64,000 nt of DNA from positions 78,566-142,565 of the forward strand of contig SUXX01000002.1 of NCBI GenBank assembly GCA_015060735.1, written 5' to 3'. The first letter of the stretch is position 1, and every line of letters starts with the position of its first letter. The DNA comes from Bacteroides sp. (GTDB lineage: Bacteria; Bacteroidota; Bacteroidia; Bacteroidales; Bacteroidaceae). The notes under the pieces are model-generated. The model was not told the origin of the DNA. It was given only the letters and a program-made list of their open reading frames with translations, and searched no databases. Below are positions 54,579 to 63,003 of this stretch, one piece after another. Both the position numbers and the translations under genes were made by a program.

Positions 54579-54586
54579 CAAACTTA
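54579..54586 (-). promoter_or_regulatory. -7 box of the RND operon
   Basis: Minus-strand TAAGTTTG, an exact match, 29 bases before the adaptor ATG. The rest of 54587-54844 shows no gene and no clear terminator. Confidence 0.5.
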
Positions 54587-54844
54587 ACGGTTTTTATCCG
54601 TCTTTTAGCATTTATTTACCTGTTTTTTTTCTGAAATATGTTAATCTTTCTTATTCCCGGTGTTTCCTTTCCTCGTCGTCCGATGGAGGCAACGGGTAAA
54701 GCTATAAAAAGTTTTCTACCTTTCCAAACAAGTCTTCTTGGTGCTTGTGACAAGCCAATCTTTTCATTTCAAGCCATTTAAATCGATACCGACATCCCCA
54801 TTCCTGATTCTTGCGACAGAAAATTAACTGCATTTTAACAATTC

Positions 54845-56188
54845 TTAGTTCCAAGCAATTCCACAAACACCTTCCATCACCCGCTTCACCTCCTCCCGCA
54901 TCTCCCGGATAGCGGTCGATTCCACTTTCGGTTCTTTCTCCATCACCATCCTTGCAGCCTGTTCCAGTTTCTCTTTGGGGAAGACATCAGGCTTTTCCGC
55001 ATACAGTTTAACCAACAAATAATATGGATAGATGCGGTTCGGCAAACGATGGGTGGAGCGGATAAACCAATACTCCGCTTCCTTGTATGCTCCCAATCCT
55101 TGATAGTTCTTCCCGATGATGTTCAGTATCATTGCATCGCTGCTGATTTTCATCGTTTCCTTCAGCAAGTCCGTCGATGCTTGCCATTCCCCTGCCCGGT
55201 GAAGTGCATGGGCACGTTCGAACATCTGACGGGCATTCCGTTCCAGCCTGTTTTCTGAAAGATAAAAACAGATGCCGAACCCCAATGCCAACGCCCCGAC
55301 TTGCACCCATGTCCGCCGGACTGCCATCAGGCAAGCCACCAACAGCCCGATGAAAGCTACAATGAATTCCATGAACTGGAACGGATAGGAAGAGAAGGCA
55401 AACACTCCCAAAGACAGCAGACCACCACAGGCACCATACTGCCTATTTCCATGAGCCAGACAGAATAAGATAACCACCACCATCAGGATACCGCACAGAG
55501 CCGGAACACCCCAGGCCATCGCAACTTGCAAGTATTCATTGAACACATATTCCGGACTGCCCGCCACATGCTCTTCCTGTGCCGTAGCCTCACCCGATGC
55601 GAAATACCTCTCCTGTGCATCACCATACGCACCGGGCACCTGCTCCCAACCTACACCCGTCCAAGGATGTTCCAGCACCGCCTGTGCGGAAACTTTCCAC
55701 ATCAGCAACCGGCCATCAGCCGAATCTTTCTTCATCAGGTAGCCTGCCGTTCCTATTGCCAGCAACAGCAACAAAGCGACGACTTTCCAATACTTACATT
55801 TCAGTGACAAACGCTTGCCGAAAGATTTTATCTCGGTTGGATAAACACTACCGCACACATATACCGACGATATTGCCACCGCTACCCAAGCCGTGCGGCT
55901 CATCGTGGCCGGAAGCATGATGCCTATCAGTACCAGGGCCACCAGGCTTATCCAATAAGCCAATCCTTTCCGACAATTGCGGTAGCGGCTCAACACTTCC
56001 CACAGACACACCGGAAAGGCCATCGCCAGGAAACCGCCATAAGGGCCGGGATTATAAAACGACCCTGTCAACGGGAACATCGCATGCTTCACCGGCAAGT
56101 AACCGTATACTTGTCCCAAGCCCCATAAGGCTTCTACCATACCGGCCAGTATCAGCACCCAATTCAGAATTCTCCCTACCCTCATCAT
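54845..56188 (-). CDS. O-antigen ligase-like (Wzy_C) membrane protein with TPR tail
   Basis: This 447-residue protein has about nine transmembrane helices. The Wzy/WaaL-type periplasmic region includes GSFYNPGPYGGFLAM, MLPATMSRTAW, WTGVGWEQVPGAY and FNEYLQVAMAWG. A C-terminal helical part with tetratricopeptide-like units (about 330-430) follows. The family joins glycans to lipid or to protein. A glycan-to-protein role would fit the envelope genes around it, but that is inference. Its ATG (56188) overlaps the transglutaminase-like gene stop; an in-frame TTG lies at 56194. Confidence 0.82.
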   Translation of the reverse strand: MMRVGRILNWVLILAGMVEALWGLGQVYGYLPVKHAMFPLTGSFYNPGPYGGFLAMAFPVCLWEVLSRYRNCRKGLAYWISLVALVLIGIMLPATMSRTAWVAVAISSVYVCGSVYPTEIKSFGKRLSLKCKYWKVVALLLLLAIGTAGYLMKKDSADGRLLMWKVSAQAVLEHPWTGVGWEQVPGAYGDAQERYFASGEATAQEEHVAGSPEYVFNEYLQVAMAWGVPALCGILMVVVILFCLAHGNRQYGACGGLLSLGVFAFSSYPFQFMEFIVAFIGLLVACLMAVRRTWVQVGALALGFGICFYLSENRLERNARQMFERAHALHRAGEWQASTDLLKETMKISSDAMILNIIGKNYQGLGAYKEAEYWFIRSTHRLPNRIYPYYLLVKLYAEKPDVFPKEKLEQAARMVMEKEPKVESTAIREMREEVKRVMEGVCGIAWN

Positions 56189-58167
56189 TCCCAACTGATT
56201 CTACCATCTTTATATATGAACGGACGTTCCGAAGAATCCGCTTCCCATTTCCGTTGACGGCTGCGGAGCATTATCAAGGCTCCCGTCGGCACATTCTCAA
56301 AGGTCACATAGCCACACGTTGTACCGTCCTGTTCCCCGGCCGGTTTCCAGCCGTCTTGCCAGTACATCAGTTCGTAATGGTCGTTCTCCCGTATTTCACT
56401 GTCCAGATACGGGTATATCTCCAGGGCAGTCAGCTTGTAAGGCTTGCCCAGATCGAAGTCTATTGTCCGGTGGGGTACTGTCCCTCTGCAAGCGGTCGAC
56501 TCCAGGCCGTCCGTCAGCATCTCCACCCGTTCTTCGGGATGGGTTATCCGTATGTCGGAAGTAATCTTCACATCCGCTATCTTACCCTCCGCTGTATAGA
56601 AGCCGATTTCTCCCAAGGCCAGCGTATCGGCCGGCAGATGCATCCGCACATGGCGGTAAGCCTTGTCCGCCTGGAAGTTTTCTTTCATATAGCCCAGCTG
56701 TAGCGAATCTTTCCACACATGCAGTTCTTCCTGCGGTTTGCCGTTCTCCAGTCCCGTCAGGCGAACACCCCTCATGCGGCCGAAGTGCAGGCGGTGGTAG
56801 TCGCTCACCCAAGCCCCACGGATGACACGGGTACGCACCGTGCCCCGCTGTCCATCATCTTCCAAAGTCCGCATGTTACCGTCCGATTCCAGTTTGAAAG
56901 GAGCAGCTGCCGGAATCACCGCCCCGTCATCGTAATACACCGGCAGATAGGTCACATCGTGCCCCATGCCCTTGAACAGCACCGTGCCGTCGGCTTTCAG
57001 TTCGCCCCATTGCACGGGGTGCCAACGGCCGTGGCCGAACACCGCCAGGTAAGCATACCTTGCCCCTTCCGGTGCTTCTTCCGTCAAGTCTACTGTTATA
57101 TCGTGGGTTTCGAAGTATTCCCCCGACACGTCCTTCTTCTTCACGTTGCGGAACACAGGCGGGATGTCGCTCCGTTCCACCCGGCTGTCACCCACCGGGC
57201 CTTCCACATGGTTGGAGTAAGTATATCGGTACACCTTCGGCAGACGGAACTTGCCCCGGAGGTGGTCAATATCGCGGTTGTTGTAGATGCGTTTGTATTT
57301 CCAGCGGTCGTGGTCCCAGAAAGGTTCGAAGGCGTGCGACTCTCCGTCCACGATAACCACATTCCAGGTATGCGAGCTGTTGCGGTTGCCCCAACCCGGC
57401 ACAAAGTCGATGGCTACGGGCATCCCCATGGCCGAGAGCAGCAGCGAGTTGAACCAGCACTTGTGCATGCAGAGCCCCACACGGAGGTATTCCACCACAT
57501 CCGCACTGAACACCGGCAGGCCGGCTCCCCAAAAGCCCGAGTGGCGGATTTGGCGGTATTCGTACAGCAGCGAGTCGGCCTCATCCCGCCAGAACCTGTT
57601 GCTGTCCTTAAAATATCGGTCGGTATGGCGGTGATGGAACGTGTCACGCATACCGTCGGCCAGCAGGCCGTTCAACCTTCGGTACGGAAGGATGTATTCA
57701 CAAAAGTCTTCAAAACTGCAATCCCTGGCATGCACATTCTCCTTCCACGCCCGAAAGGAACGGTCTATTTCCTTTATCAGGTATTCGGCAGGCAGGCTTT
57801 GTAGATCTTCCACCATCGGAGATTGACGGAACTTGTGTGCTTCCGCTTCGCAAAGGCTGTCCAGCCGTTCGCCCCACTCGGTGGAGTAGGCAAAGCCGTG
57901 TTCGCTACTGATGGCATGATGCTTGGCATAGACGGGGCGGAGACGTTGCAGGTCGGCACTGTCCGCACCGAAACTTGCCGGCATGTTCTCTATCAGGAAA
58001 CGGGCGGCTTCGTATTTCAGACCACTGTCGCGGTAGTGCTCCAACACCTTTTCCAGTTCCGCACGGTTATCACCAGCACGGCTTAGGGCATAGTCCAACT
58101 TCGGGTTGCGGTTGCACGAGGCTACCAGTATACAGAAAAGCAACAGGATATGGTTCAGGTTCTTCAT
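56185..58167 (-). CDS. Transglutaminase-like domain lipoprotein
   Basis: This 660-residue protein has a lipoprotein signal with lipobox VASC (Cys18). Its transglutaminase-like core holds a candidate triad: Cys233 or Cys237 in VGLCMHKCWFN, His266 in NSSHTWNVV, and an acidic residue in AFEPFWDHDR (about 281-287). The C-terminal half is beta-rich, with a discoid-type sugar-binding look at the end (FDLGKPYKLTALEIYPYLDSE). Bacterial members are mostly proteases or cross-linkers. It lies in the same operon as a signal peptidase and secreted peptides, so a substrate among them is plausible. The gene is clearly GC-richer than the propeller gene upstream. Confidence 0.82.
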   Translation of the reverse strand: MKNLNHILLLFCILVASCNRNPKLDYALSRAGDNRAELEKVLEHYRDSGLKYEAARFLIENMPASFGADSADLQRLRPVYAKHHAISSEHGFAYSTEWGERLDSLCEAEAHKFRQSPMVEDLQSLPAEYLIKEIDRSFRAWKENVHARDCSFEDFCEYILPYRRLNGLLADGMRDTFHHRHTDRYFKDSNRFWRDEADSLLYEYRQIRHSGFWGAGLPVFSADVVEYLRVGLCMHKCWFNSLLLSAMGMPVAIDFVPGWGNRNSSHTWNVVIVDGESHAFEPFWDHDRWKYKRIYNNRDIDHLRGKFRLPKVYRYTYSNHVEGPVGDSRVERSDIPPVFRNVKKKDVSGEYFETHDITVDLTEEAPEGARYAYLAVFGHGRWHPVQWGELKADGTVLFKGMGHDVTYLPVYYDDGAVIPAAAPFKLESDGNMRTLEDDGQRGTVRTRVIRGAWVSDYHRLHFGRMRGVRLTGLENGKPQEELHVWKDSLQLGYMKENFQADKAYRHVRMHLPADTLALGEIGFYTAEGKIADVKITSDIRITHPEERVEMLTDGLESTACRGTVPHRTIDFDLGKPYKLTALEIYPYLDSEIRENDHYELMYWQDGWKPAGEQDGTTCGYVTFENVPTGALIMLRSRQRKWEADSSERPFIYKDGRISWE

Positions 58168-58176
58168 GTTATCTTC

Positions 58177-59046
58177 TTATTCTATCTTTTTAAATACACG
58201 GTTCCAACGGATTTTGTCGGTCATCGGGTCTACCGACTTCCAGATACGGGTAGCCACCCCCACGATATAGGCTTCGGGCAACAATCCCCAGTAACGGGAA
58301 TCCTTGGAGTTCTCCATGTTGTCGCCCCCTACAAAGTAATAGTTTTCCTGGAAGCGGTATTCCGTTATCACGCTGTCGCCCAACAGCACTTGGTTTCCCC
58401 AGCGGTTCAAGGGGCGTTTCTGTTCCCATCCTATCAGGTTGCGGTAGAGCTTCACCGCTGTAGAGTCCATCTGCATCGTCTGCCCCTTGGACGGAACGGC
58501 CAACGGACCAAAGTTTTGTACCGTCCATCCTACATATTCATCCCAGGGGTACGACCGCAGCATCACCCTTACCGAGTCGGCGGGTACCAGTCTTGCCATC
58601 CGTTCCTGTGCCTTCACGTTCCCTATCGGTTCATCCAGCCCCTTGATTCGGTAATGCCCCTGCACGATTTCCAGCGTATCGCCCGGCAGGGCGATGCACC
58701 GCTTCACGTAATATCGCATCAGATCCATGCTCATGTAGTCATTGCTCCGGGCATACGGGTCGTTGAACACCACCACATCATTCCGCTTCAACTTCCGCCA
58801 TCCCGTCAGACGGCTGACCGGCACTTCCTCGCCTTCGGCCGATGCAAATACATCGAAGATGCGACCGCCCATGATTCCTTTGTTTACCAGGATGCGGTCG
58901 CCCGGTTGCAAAGTGGGCATCATGGAATCTGTAGGGATACGGAAAGAGGTGAAGCCGATTACTTGGAGTACCAGCCATACCAAACCGAGGATACAGAGCC
59001 AAAAGGCGAATGATAAAAGCCTGTCGAATATTTTAAAGGGAAGCAT
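58177..59046 (-). CDS. lepB: Signal peptidase I (S26 family)
   Basis: This 289-residue inner membrane protease has one N-terminal helix (about 11-32). The catalytic Ser41 lies in PTDSMMPTL, the general-base Lys115 in YVKRCIALPGD, and the box E motif reads GDNMENSKDSRYWG. It removes signal peptides from exported proteins. It lies 9 bases before the transglutaminase-like gene and 19 after the propeller gene, inside the peptide cluster. It may therefore be a dedicated enzyme rather than the general LepB. Confidence 0.92.
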   Translation of the reverse strand: MLPFKIFDRLLSFAFWLCILGLVWLVLQVIGFTSFRIPTDSMMPTLQPGDRILVNKGIMGGRIFDVFASAEGEEVPVSRLTGWRKLKRNDVVVFNDPYARSNDYMSMDLMRYYVKRCIALPGDTLEIVQGHYRIKGLDEPIGNVKAQERMARLVPADSVRVMLRSYPWDEYVGWTVQNFGPLAVPSKGQTMQMDSTAVKLYRNLIGWEQKRPLNRWGNQVLLGDSVITEYRFQENYYFVGGDNMENSKDSRYWGLLPEAYIVGVATRIWKSVDPMTDKIRWNRVFKKIE

Positions 59047-59065
59047 TACTCTTCAGAGTTATCAT

Positions 59066-60073
59066 TTAAAGGACATTATCCAAATCTAAATATCCAAATT
59101 GGATTTCATCATCAAAAGCCATTATAACTCTATTTTGTTTAGGATCATAACAACAATCAACTATTTTGAATTTCACATCTAAAGTCTTCTGATAATTCCC
59201 TTTTATATCAAAAACATGTAATTTTGTTGGATTATATGCTTCATTATAATTTCCACCTGAATAAGTTGCAATTATATTATCAGAAGTTATCATTACATCC
59301 CCATAACAACTCATATTACTTTTCCCTCCCCCATTCCAATCTGGGCCATAAATATTACAAACTAACATTCCGTCTAAATTACAAATACTCAGCAAATCAT
59401 GTCTTTGATAACCTTCAACATAAATTCCATGCTGTAATGAAACATCAAAAATGCTTCGCTTATTCTTTACATCAGGGTGAGAATATTCCATTACATCTAT
59501 TTCTCCCGTCTGCATATTCCATTTAGCTACAGATTGCTCAAAAGTAGATACACTTGTCGGTTTAATGATACGGGCATATGAAAGAGTATCGTTCACATAA
59601 CAATATGAACTAGGAAACAGCGAATTATTTATTCTAACTTTAACTATTGGTTCATATGATTCAGGCATATTCAATAAACTATCAATATCATAACTATATA
59701 TCCTCATTTTGCCATGATCAGACACATAAAACTTTTTATGCTTATTGTCAACACCAATACTCCCCAAATTAGCTATTTCATTATTACCTTGTCCCAATGT
59801 TCCTGTACTTGCGACATGGTTATAGTCCGAATTATCAAATAAATGAATCAATTTATCATATCCTTTACTATCAGAAATCAATAAATATCCATCTGCAATA
59901 TATAAGCGAGCAGAAGAACTTATTAAAACATCTCCTGTATTAATTTCTTTTAATGAATTCTGAACATCAACAACCTTATCTCTACTATCTTGTTTTTTTT
60001 CAGTTGGTGATGTATTTTCAAGACATGAAGAAACCAGTAACATTAATAAAAGCAAAAAAATAGAACTTCTCAT
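59066..60073 (-). CDS. Six-bladed beta-propeller lipoprotein (module 1)
   Basis: This 335-residue lipoprotein (lipobox VSSC, Cys17) has repeated beta-blade strands: RLYIADGYLLISDS, KLIHLFDNSDYNHVAS, KKFYVSDHGKMRIYSYD and KLHVFDIKGNYQKTL. It matches the Bacteroides BF3164-like/TolB-like propeller type. The ligand is unknown. It starts 81 bases after the NVEALA-type peptide gene, the same order as in module 2. The DNA is very AT-rich, unlike the genes downstream. The ATG at 60073 gives the cleaner signal peptide; the frame is open to 60082. Confidence 0.75.
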   Translation of the reverse strand: MRSSIFLLLLMLLVSSCLENTSPTEKKQDSRDKVVDVQNSLKEINTGDVLISSSARLYIADGYLLISDSKGYDKLIHLFDNSDYNHVASTGTLGQGNNEIANLGSIGVDNKHKKFYVSDHGKMRIYSYDIDSLLNMPESYEPIVKVRINNSLFPSSYCYVNDTLSYARIIKPTSVSTFEQSVAKWNMQTGEIDVMEYSHPDVKNKRSIFDVSLQHGIYVEGYQRHDLLSICNLDGMLVCNIYGPDWNGGGKSNMSCYGDVMITSDNIIATYSGGNYNEAYNPTKLHVFDIKGNYQKTLDVKFKIVDCCYDPKQNRVIMAFDDEIQFGYLDLDNVL

Positions 60074-60154
60074 ATACATCATTTTAACTATTTAAAGAGT
60101 CTTCGTTGTCTCATCTTAACAACAAGACAACAAAGACATTTATATTAAAATAAA

Positions 60155-60388
60155 TTATATTACAGGGCCGGCTTCTCTTAATGTTTCGAACCAGCCATTA
60201 CAATAACAACCATCCCCATTATCATAACAACCATTAGGGCACAAATCATTTTCATTATTAGCCAAAGCTTCCACATTTGCTAAAGCCATATCTGACATTT
60301 CAGTCGTTCTTTGAGAATGATAGACATTTACACCTGCAATCAAAGCAATTGCGGCAGTCATCATTACTGCACGGATTTTCTTGTTCAT
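60155..60388 (-). CDS. NVEALA-type small secreted peptide (module 1)
   Basis: This 77-residue protein has a basic start, a hydrophobic helix (about 6-21) and the family motif NVEALA at 38-43. A short Cys-rich tail follows (Cys 50, 54, 61, 63; CPNGCYDNGDGCYC). Members of this Bacteroides family are small exported proteins of unknown role. The motif is a likely boundary between leader and mature peptide. Four cysteines suggest disulphides in the exported part. The propeller gene follows. Two GATTTGTAG direct repeats lie upstream (60471, 60499). Confidence 0.82.
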   Translation of the reverse strand: MNKKIRAVMMTAAIALIAGVNVYHSQRTTEMSDMALANVEALANNENDLCPNGCYDNGDGCYCNGWFETLREAGPVI

Positions 60389-60470
60389 TTCATTTAAGTT
60401 TAGATATTTTTATTAAAGTTCTTCATTCTTATTTTCGGAAAGTTTCCCACCGTAAGCATTACCAATCACC

Positions 60471-60507
60471 GATTTGTAGTTTTCAAAAAATTACATTAGA
60501 TTTGTAG
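60471..60507. repeat. Direct repeat GATTTGTAG upstream of peptide gene 1
   Basis: Two identical 9-base units at 60471-60479 and 60499-60507, 28 bases apart, lie 85-120 bases before the peptide start. They may be operator half-sites. No clear TAnnTTTG box is seen in this gap. Confidence 0.35.
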
Positions 60508-60629
60508 CCAGTTACCTCCTTTCTTTTTAGGAGAACTGTTGGGGAGTGAGAAGAATTGAGCCTTGCAAAACTTTGTTTCTTTTCCTCCCTTCTTTAGTTC
60601 TCTTGGGGTAATACTAGAGTGTATGTTTT

Positions 60630-60658
60630 CAGATCCTTCGCTTTGCTCAGGATGACAT
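60630..60658. repeat. TCATTCTGAG-type repeat, copy D
   Basis: On the minus strand TGTCATCCTGAGCAAAGC is followed by GAAGGATCTG, a near-consensus copy. It abuts the stop codon of the thioredoxin/DUF1573 gene. Confidence 0.65.
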
Positions 60659-60659
60659 G

Positions 60660-61523
60660 TTAGTTGGCATTCCCTTTAATGGTTAAACGAAGTGGGGAAT
60701 TTTCCGCATTACAATAAACCGTTATCGCTTTATTAAAATGCTCGGCTTGTTCGGCCTCGTAAATTACTTTCAGTTCTAACGATGTTCCCGGCCGAACCGG
60801 TTCTTTACTATACTCTACCTTAGTACATCCACAAGAGGTAGTTACATCTTGTATCACCAAAACTTGGTTTCCTGTATTAGTCAAGACAAAACTTCGTTCT
60901 TGCTTTTCCGATTTTGGGAAACTGCCAAAATCAATCGTTGTCTGATTAACCACAACCGTTGTGATTGTACCCGTTGGCTTCGAAGTTTCCTTCCCTGTCA
61001 TCAAATCTAGATACAAATCCTTGACCTTCGGGTTATGGATGGGATTACCAATTGCAACTACCCGATTGTTACGGTCTAACAAAAAGGTTTGGAAAGTCAT
61101 GTCCGACGGGAAACGGTTCAATTGGTTCAGCTCATCCTTTTCATCGAAACAGACAGGATAAGAAAAACTATCGCGACGAGTAAGATAACGTAGCTCCTTC
61201 ATATCCTTCGGATGAAAATAGAACAAGAAAGGAACTTGCCCACCCGTTAAAGAGTCTACTTCATACACCCACTCCTTCCATCGGGGAAGTTGCAACTTGC
61301 AACTGGCACAACCCACGGAATCAATGTAAGTCAACACCTTATAATCGGCATCGGAAAAAGTAAATTCTACTGTATCTTTCCCTTGTACGGTGAAAGTGGA
61401 ATGGGAAGGGAATTTGATTTCCTTTCCATTCCACTCACCAACCAAACGGAGCATGGCTTCCTCTTTTGATTCCTGACAGGAAGCCAGCAGCCATACACAC
61501 ATTATCAAAGTTATATACTTCAT
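60660..61523 (-). CDS. Thioredoxin-like/DUF1573 lipoprotein
   Basis: This 287-residue lipoprotein (lipobox LLASC, Cys16) has a thioredoxin-like N-terminal half with the redox motif CASC (72-75) in YIDSVGCASCKLQLP. A C-terminal DUF1573 immunoglobulin-like half follows (from about 193; TIDFGSFPKSE, TTSCGCTKVEYS). It could pass electrons to, or oxidise, cysteines of exported proteins, such as the Cys-rich peptides encoded beside it. That link is inference from position. It lies 13 bases after the module 2 propeller gene, so the two are co-transcribed. Confidence 0.82.
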   Translation of the reverse strand: MKYITLIMCVWLLASCQESKEEAMLRLVGEWNGKEIKFPSHSTFTVQGKDTVEFTFSDADYKVLTYIDSVGCASCKLQLPRWKEWVYEVDSLTGGQVPFLFYFHPKDMKELRYLTRRDSFSYPVCFDEKDELNQLNRFPSDMTFQTFLLDRNNRVVAIGNPIHNPKVKDLYLDLMTGKETSKPTGTITTVVVNQTTIDFGSFPKSEKQERSFVLTNTGNQVLVIQDVTTSCGCTKVEYSKEPVRPGTSLELKVIYEAEQAEHFNKAITVYCNAENSPLRLTIKGNAN

Positions 61524-61536
61524 CATTTCTCAATTA

Positions 61537-62601
61537 TCATTTCAATGTATATTCTACAATCGGGTCATCACTGTTTACATCCACAGTCCACATTTTGCCT
61601 AACTTTTCGTCTACCCAAAGGCCACTTACCGAATGGTCGAGTTTGTATTCTTTCAGAGGTTTCCCATCCAAACTAAAGACACGCACAGTCCGTCCCCCTT
61701 CGGGCAAAGGCTTTCCTTTTTGATAAGCCAACATGGCTTCTTTCATAGAGGCACCATTATAAATCGTATAAATAGCACGGTCGGTCAAGTGGATATCATT
61801 GTATCCTCTGACACCGGAAGGGATGGCATAGCTTTGACTGATTTCAAACTTTGGGTCACCCAATTTCCCTTTTATGACTTGATGCGTTCCCTTCCGGGTA
61901 TCCCAAATTTCCAAGACTTCTCCCAATTGGGTAGCTGCTACCAAAATTCCGGACTTCGGATTATAATCAATAAAACTATGCCAACCTTGCCCAAACGCAT
62001 GAGTGTTTTGCTTCAACAGTTTAGGTTTATCCGTTGGGATTTCTCCCCATTTTCGAATGAGTTGGCCGTTCTCGTCCACCTGACAGAATCGGGTATCGCC
62101 CGAATAATTAGGAATCAAAAAAGAGCCGTTACGATAAGGGACGAAATCCACCGCCCGGAAAGTGGCTTTATCCAATTTTATGCTTTCGCCCCGAAGCATT
62201 TGGCTTTTATCCTTGTTAAACTGCCAACGTACCAACTCGGACTTGATATTGTCCAACCCCAAAAAGGATTCTCCCAACCAGCGTCCGTCATCTACAGTCT
62301 GCATTTCCTCCGGGCCTTCTCCACGCTCTCCAAAAGAAGACAAATAACGGAAATCGGGATAGGTGAATAAATGGAAAAAATGGTCTACACCATGCAAATC
62401 TTCCACAATGGCCCTATTTCCTCTTACCCGGAACCGATACGGATAACGGAACAAAGCGGTATCCAACGGAACAACCCGCCCTTGCAATGCTACCTTCTGT
62501 GGGAAGATGATTTCAGGATATTCCATCTTGGAGGAAGTCTTGGTAAAAGCATAAAGAGCCAAGACTACCATAAAAAGTACTAAACTTATAAGTTTCTTCA
62601 T
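61537..62601 (-). CDS. Six-bladed beta-propeller protein (module 2)
   Basis: This 354-residue exported protein has an N-terminal hydrophobic segment without a lipobox Cys. Propeller strands follow with the family pattern YRFRVRGNRAIVEDL, LSSFGERGEGPEEM, GSFLIPNYSGDTRF and GRTVRVFSLDGKPLKEY. It resembles the BF3164/DUF4221-type proteins of Bacteroides. It would sit in the periplasm, perhaps held by the uncleaved signal. Its ATG overlaps the stop of the peptide gene by one base (TAATG), which implies coupled translation. Confidence 0.75.
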   Translation of the reverse strand: MKKLISLVLFMVVLALYAFTKTSSKMEYPEIIFPQKVALQGRVVPLDTALFRYPYRFRVRGNRAIVEDLHGVDHFFHLFTYPDFRYLSSFGERGEGPEEMQTVDDGRWLGESFLGLDNIKSELVRWQFNKDKSQMLRGESIKLDKATFRAVDFVPYRNGSFLIPNYSGDTRFCQVDENGQLIRKWGEIPTDKPKLLKQNTHAFGQGWHSFIDYNPKSGILVAATQLGEVLEIWDTRKGTHQVIKGKLGDPKFEISQSYAIPSGVRGYNDIHLTDRAIYTIYNGASMKEAMLAYQKGKPLPEGGRTVRVFSLDGKPLKEYKLDHSVSGLWVDEKLGKMWTVDVNSDDPIVEYTLK

Positions 62602-62831
62602 TAGGGTCTTAAACTATAACCTTCATAAATATACTTAACCCTATCGCCGCCATTAGGGCAAATGTAATCTCCCGACCATCTACAAACAACAGGAAGGCCA
62701 TTTTCACCATTTGCCAATGCTTCCATATTCTTTAATAGCACATCATCCATAACTATTGAAGATTTCATAGTCTTATGTCCTACCAATACAGTTAAAGTAC
62801 CCACAAACAAAATAAGAAAAACTTTTTGCAT
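62601..62831 (-). CDS. NVEALA-type small secreted peptide (module 2)
   Basis: This 76-residue protein has a hydrophobic N-terminal segment (about 3-18) and the variant motif NMEALA at 35-40, at nearly the same distance from the start as NVEALA in module 1. The tail has two cysteines (50 and 58; VVCRWSGDYICPNGG). A CPNG unit is shared with the module 1 peptide. It is first in the module 2 operon behind a consensus promoter and a large inverted repeat. Confidence 0.78.
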   Translation of the reverse strand: MQKVFLILFVGTLTVLVGHKTMKSSIVMDDVLLKNMEALANGENGLPVVCRWSGDYICPNGGDRVKYIYEGYSLRP

Positions 62832-62887
62832 ACATCATTTTTTTAATTAGACATTTGCTGAGTATTATTCCCTCGACGTTTACGATG

Positions 62888-62919
62888 CAAAAGTAAAAAG
62901 TAGCCATGCAATCCCCCAA
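62888..62919 (-). promoter_or_regulatory. Promoter of the module 2 operon
   Basis: Minus-strand TTG (62919-62917), 21 bases, exact -7 box TACTTTTG (62895-62888). The leader is about 50 nt. Confidence 0.65.
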
Positions 62920-62924
62920 TATAT

Positions 62925-62971
62925 AGTCTGACCATTACTGACCAAACTTGTTGGTCGGTAATGGTCAGACT
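62925..62971. promoter_or_regulatory. 21-bp inverted repeat at the module 2 promoter
   Basis: AGTCTGACCATTAC-T-GACCAA (62925-62945) and TTGGTC-G-GTAATGGTCAGACT (62951-62971) pair over 21 positions with one mismatch round ACTTG. It abuts the -33 region and follows the regulator gene. No T run follows, so an operator is more likely than a terminator. Confidence 0.6.
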
Positions 62972-63003
62972 ACGCTTAACCCCAAATTCTCCGATGAATT
63001 GGG

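Noticed and set aside
56719..57804. 361-residue plus-strand open frame
   Set aside because: It is antisense to the transglutaminase-like gene, whose triad and lipobox are clear; high GC makes long shadow frames there.
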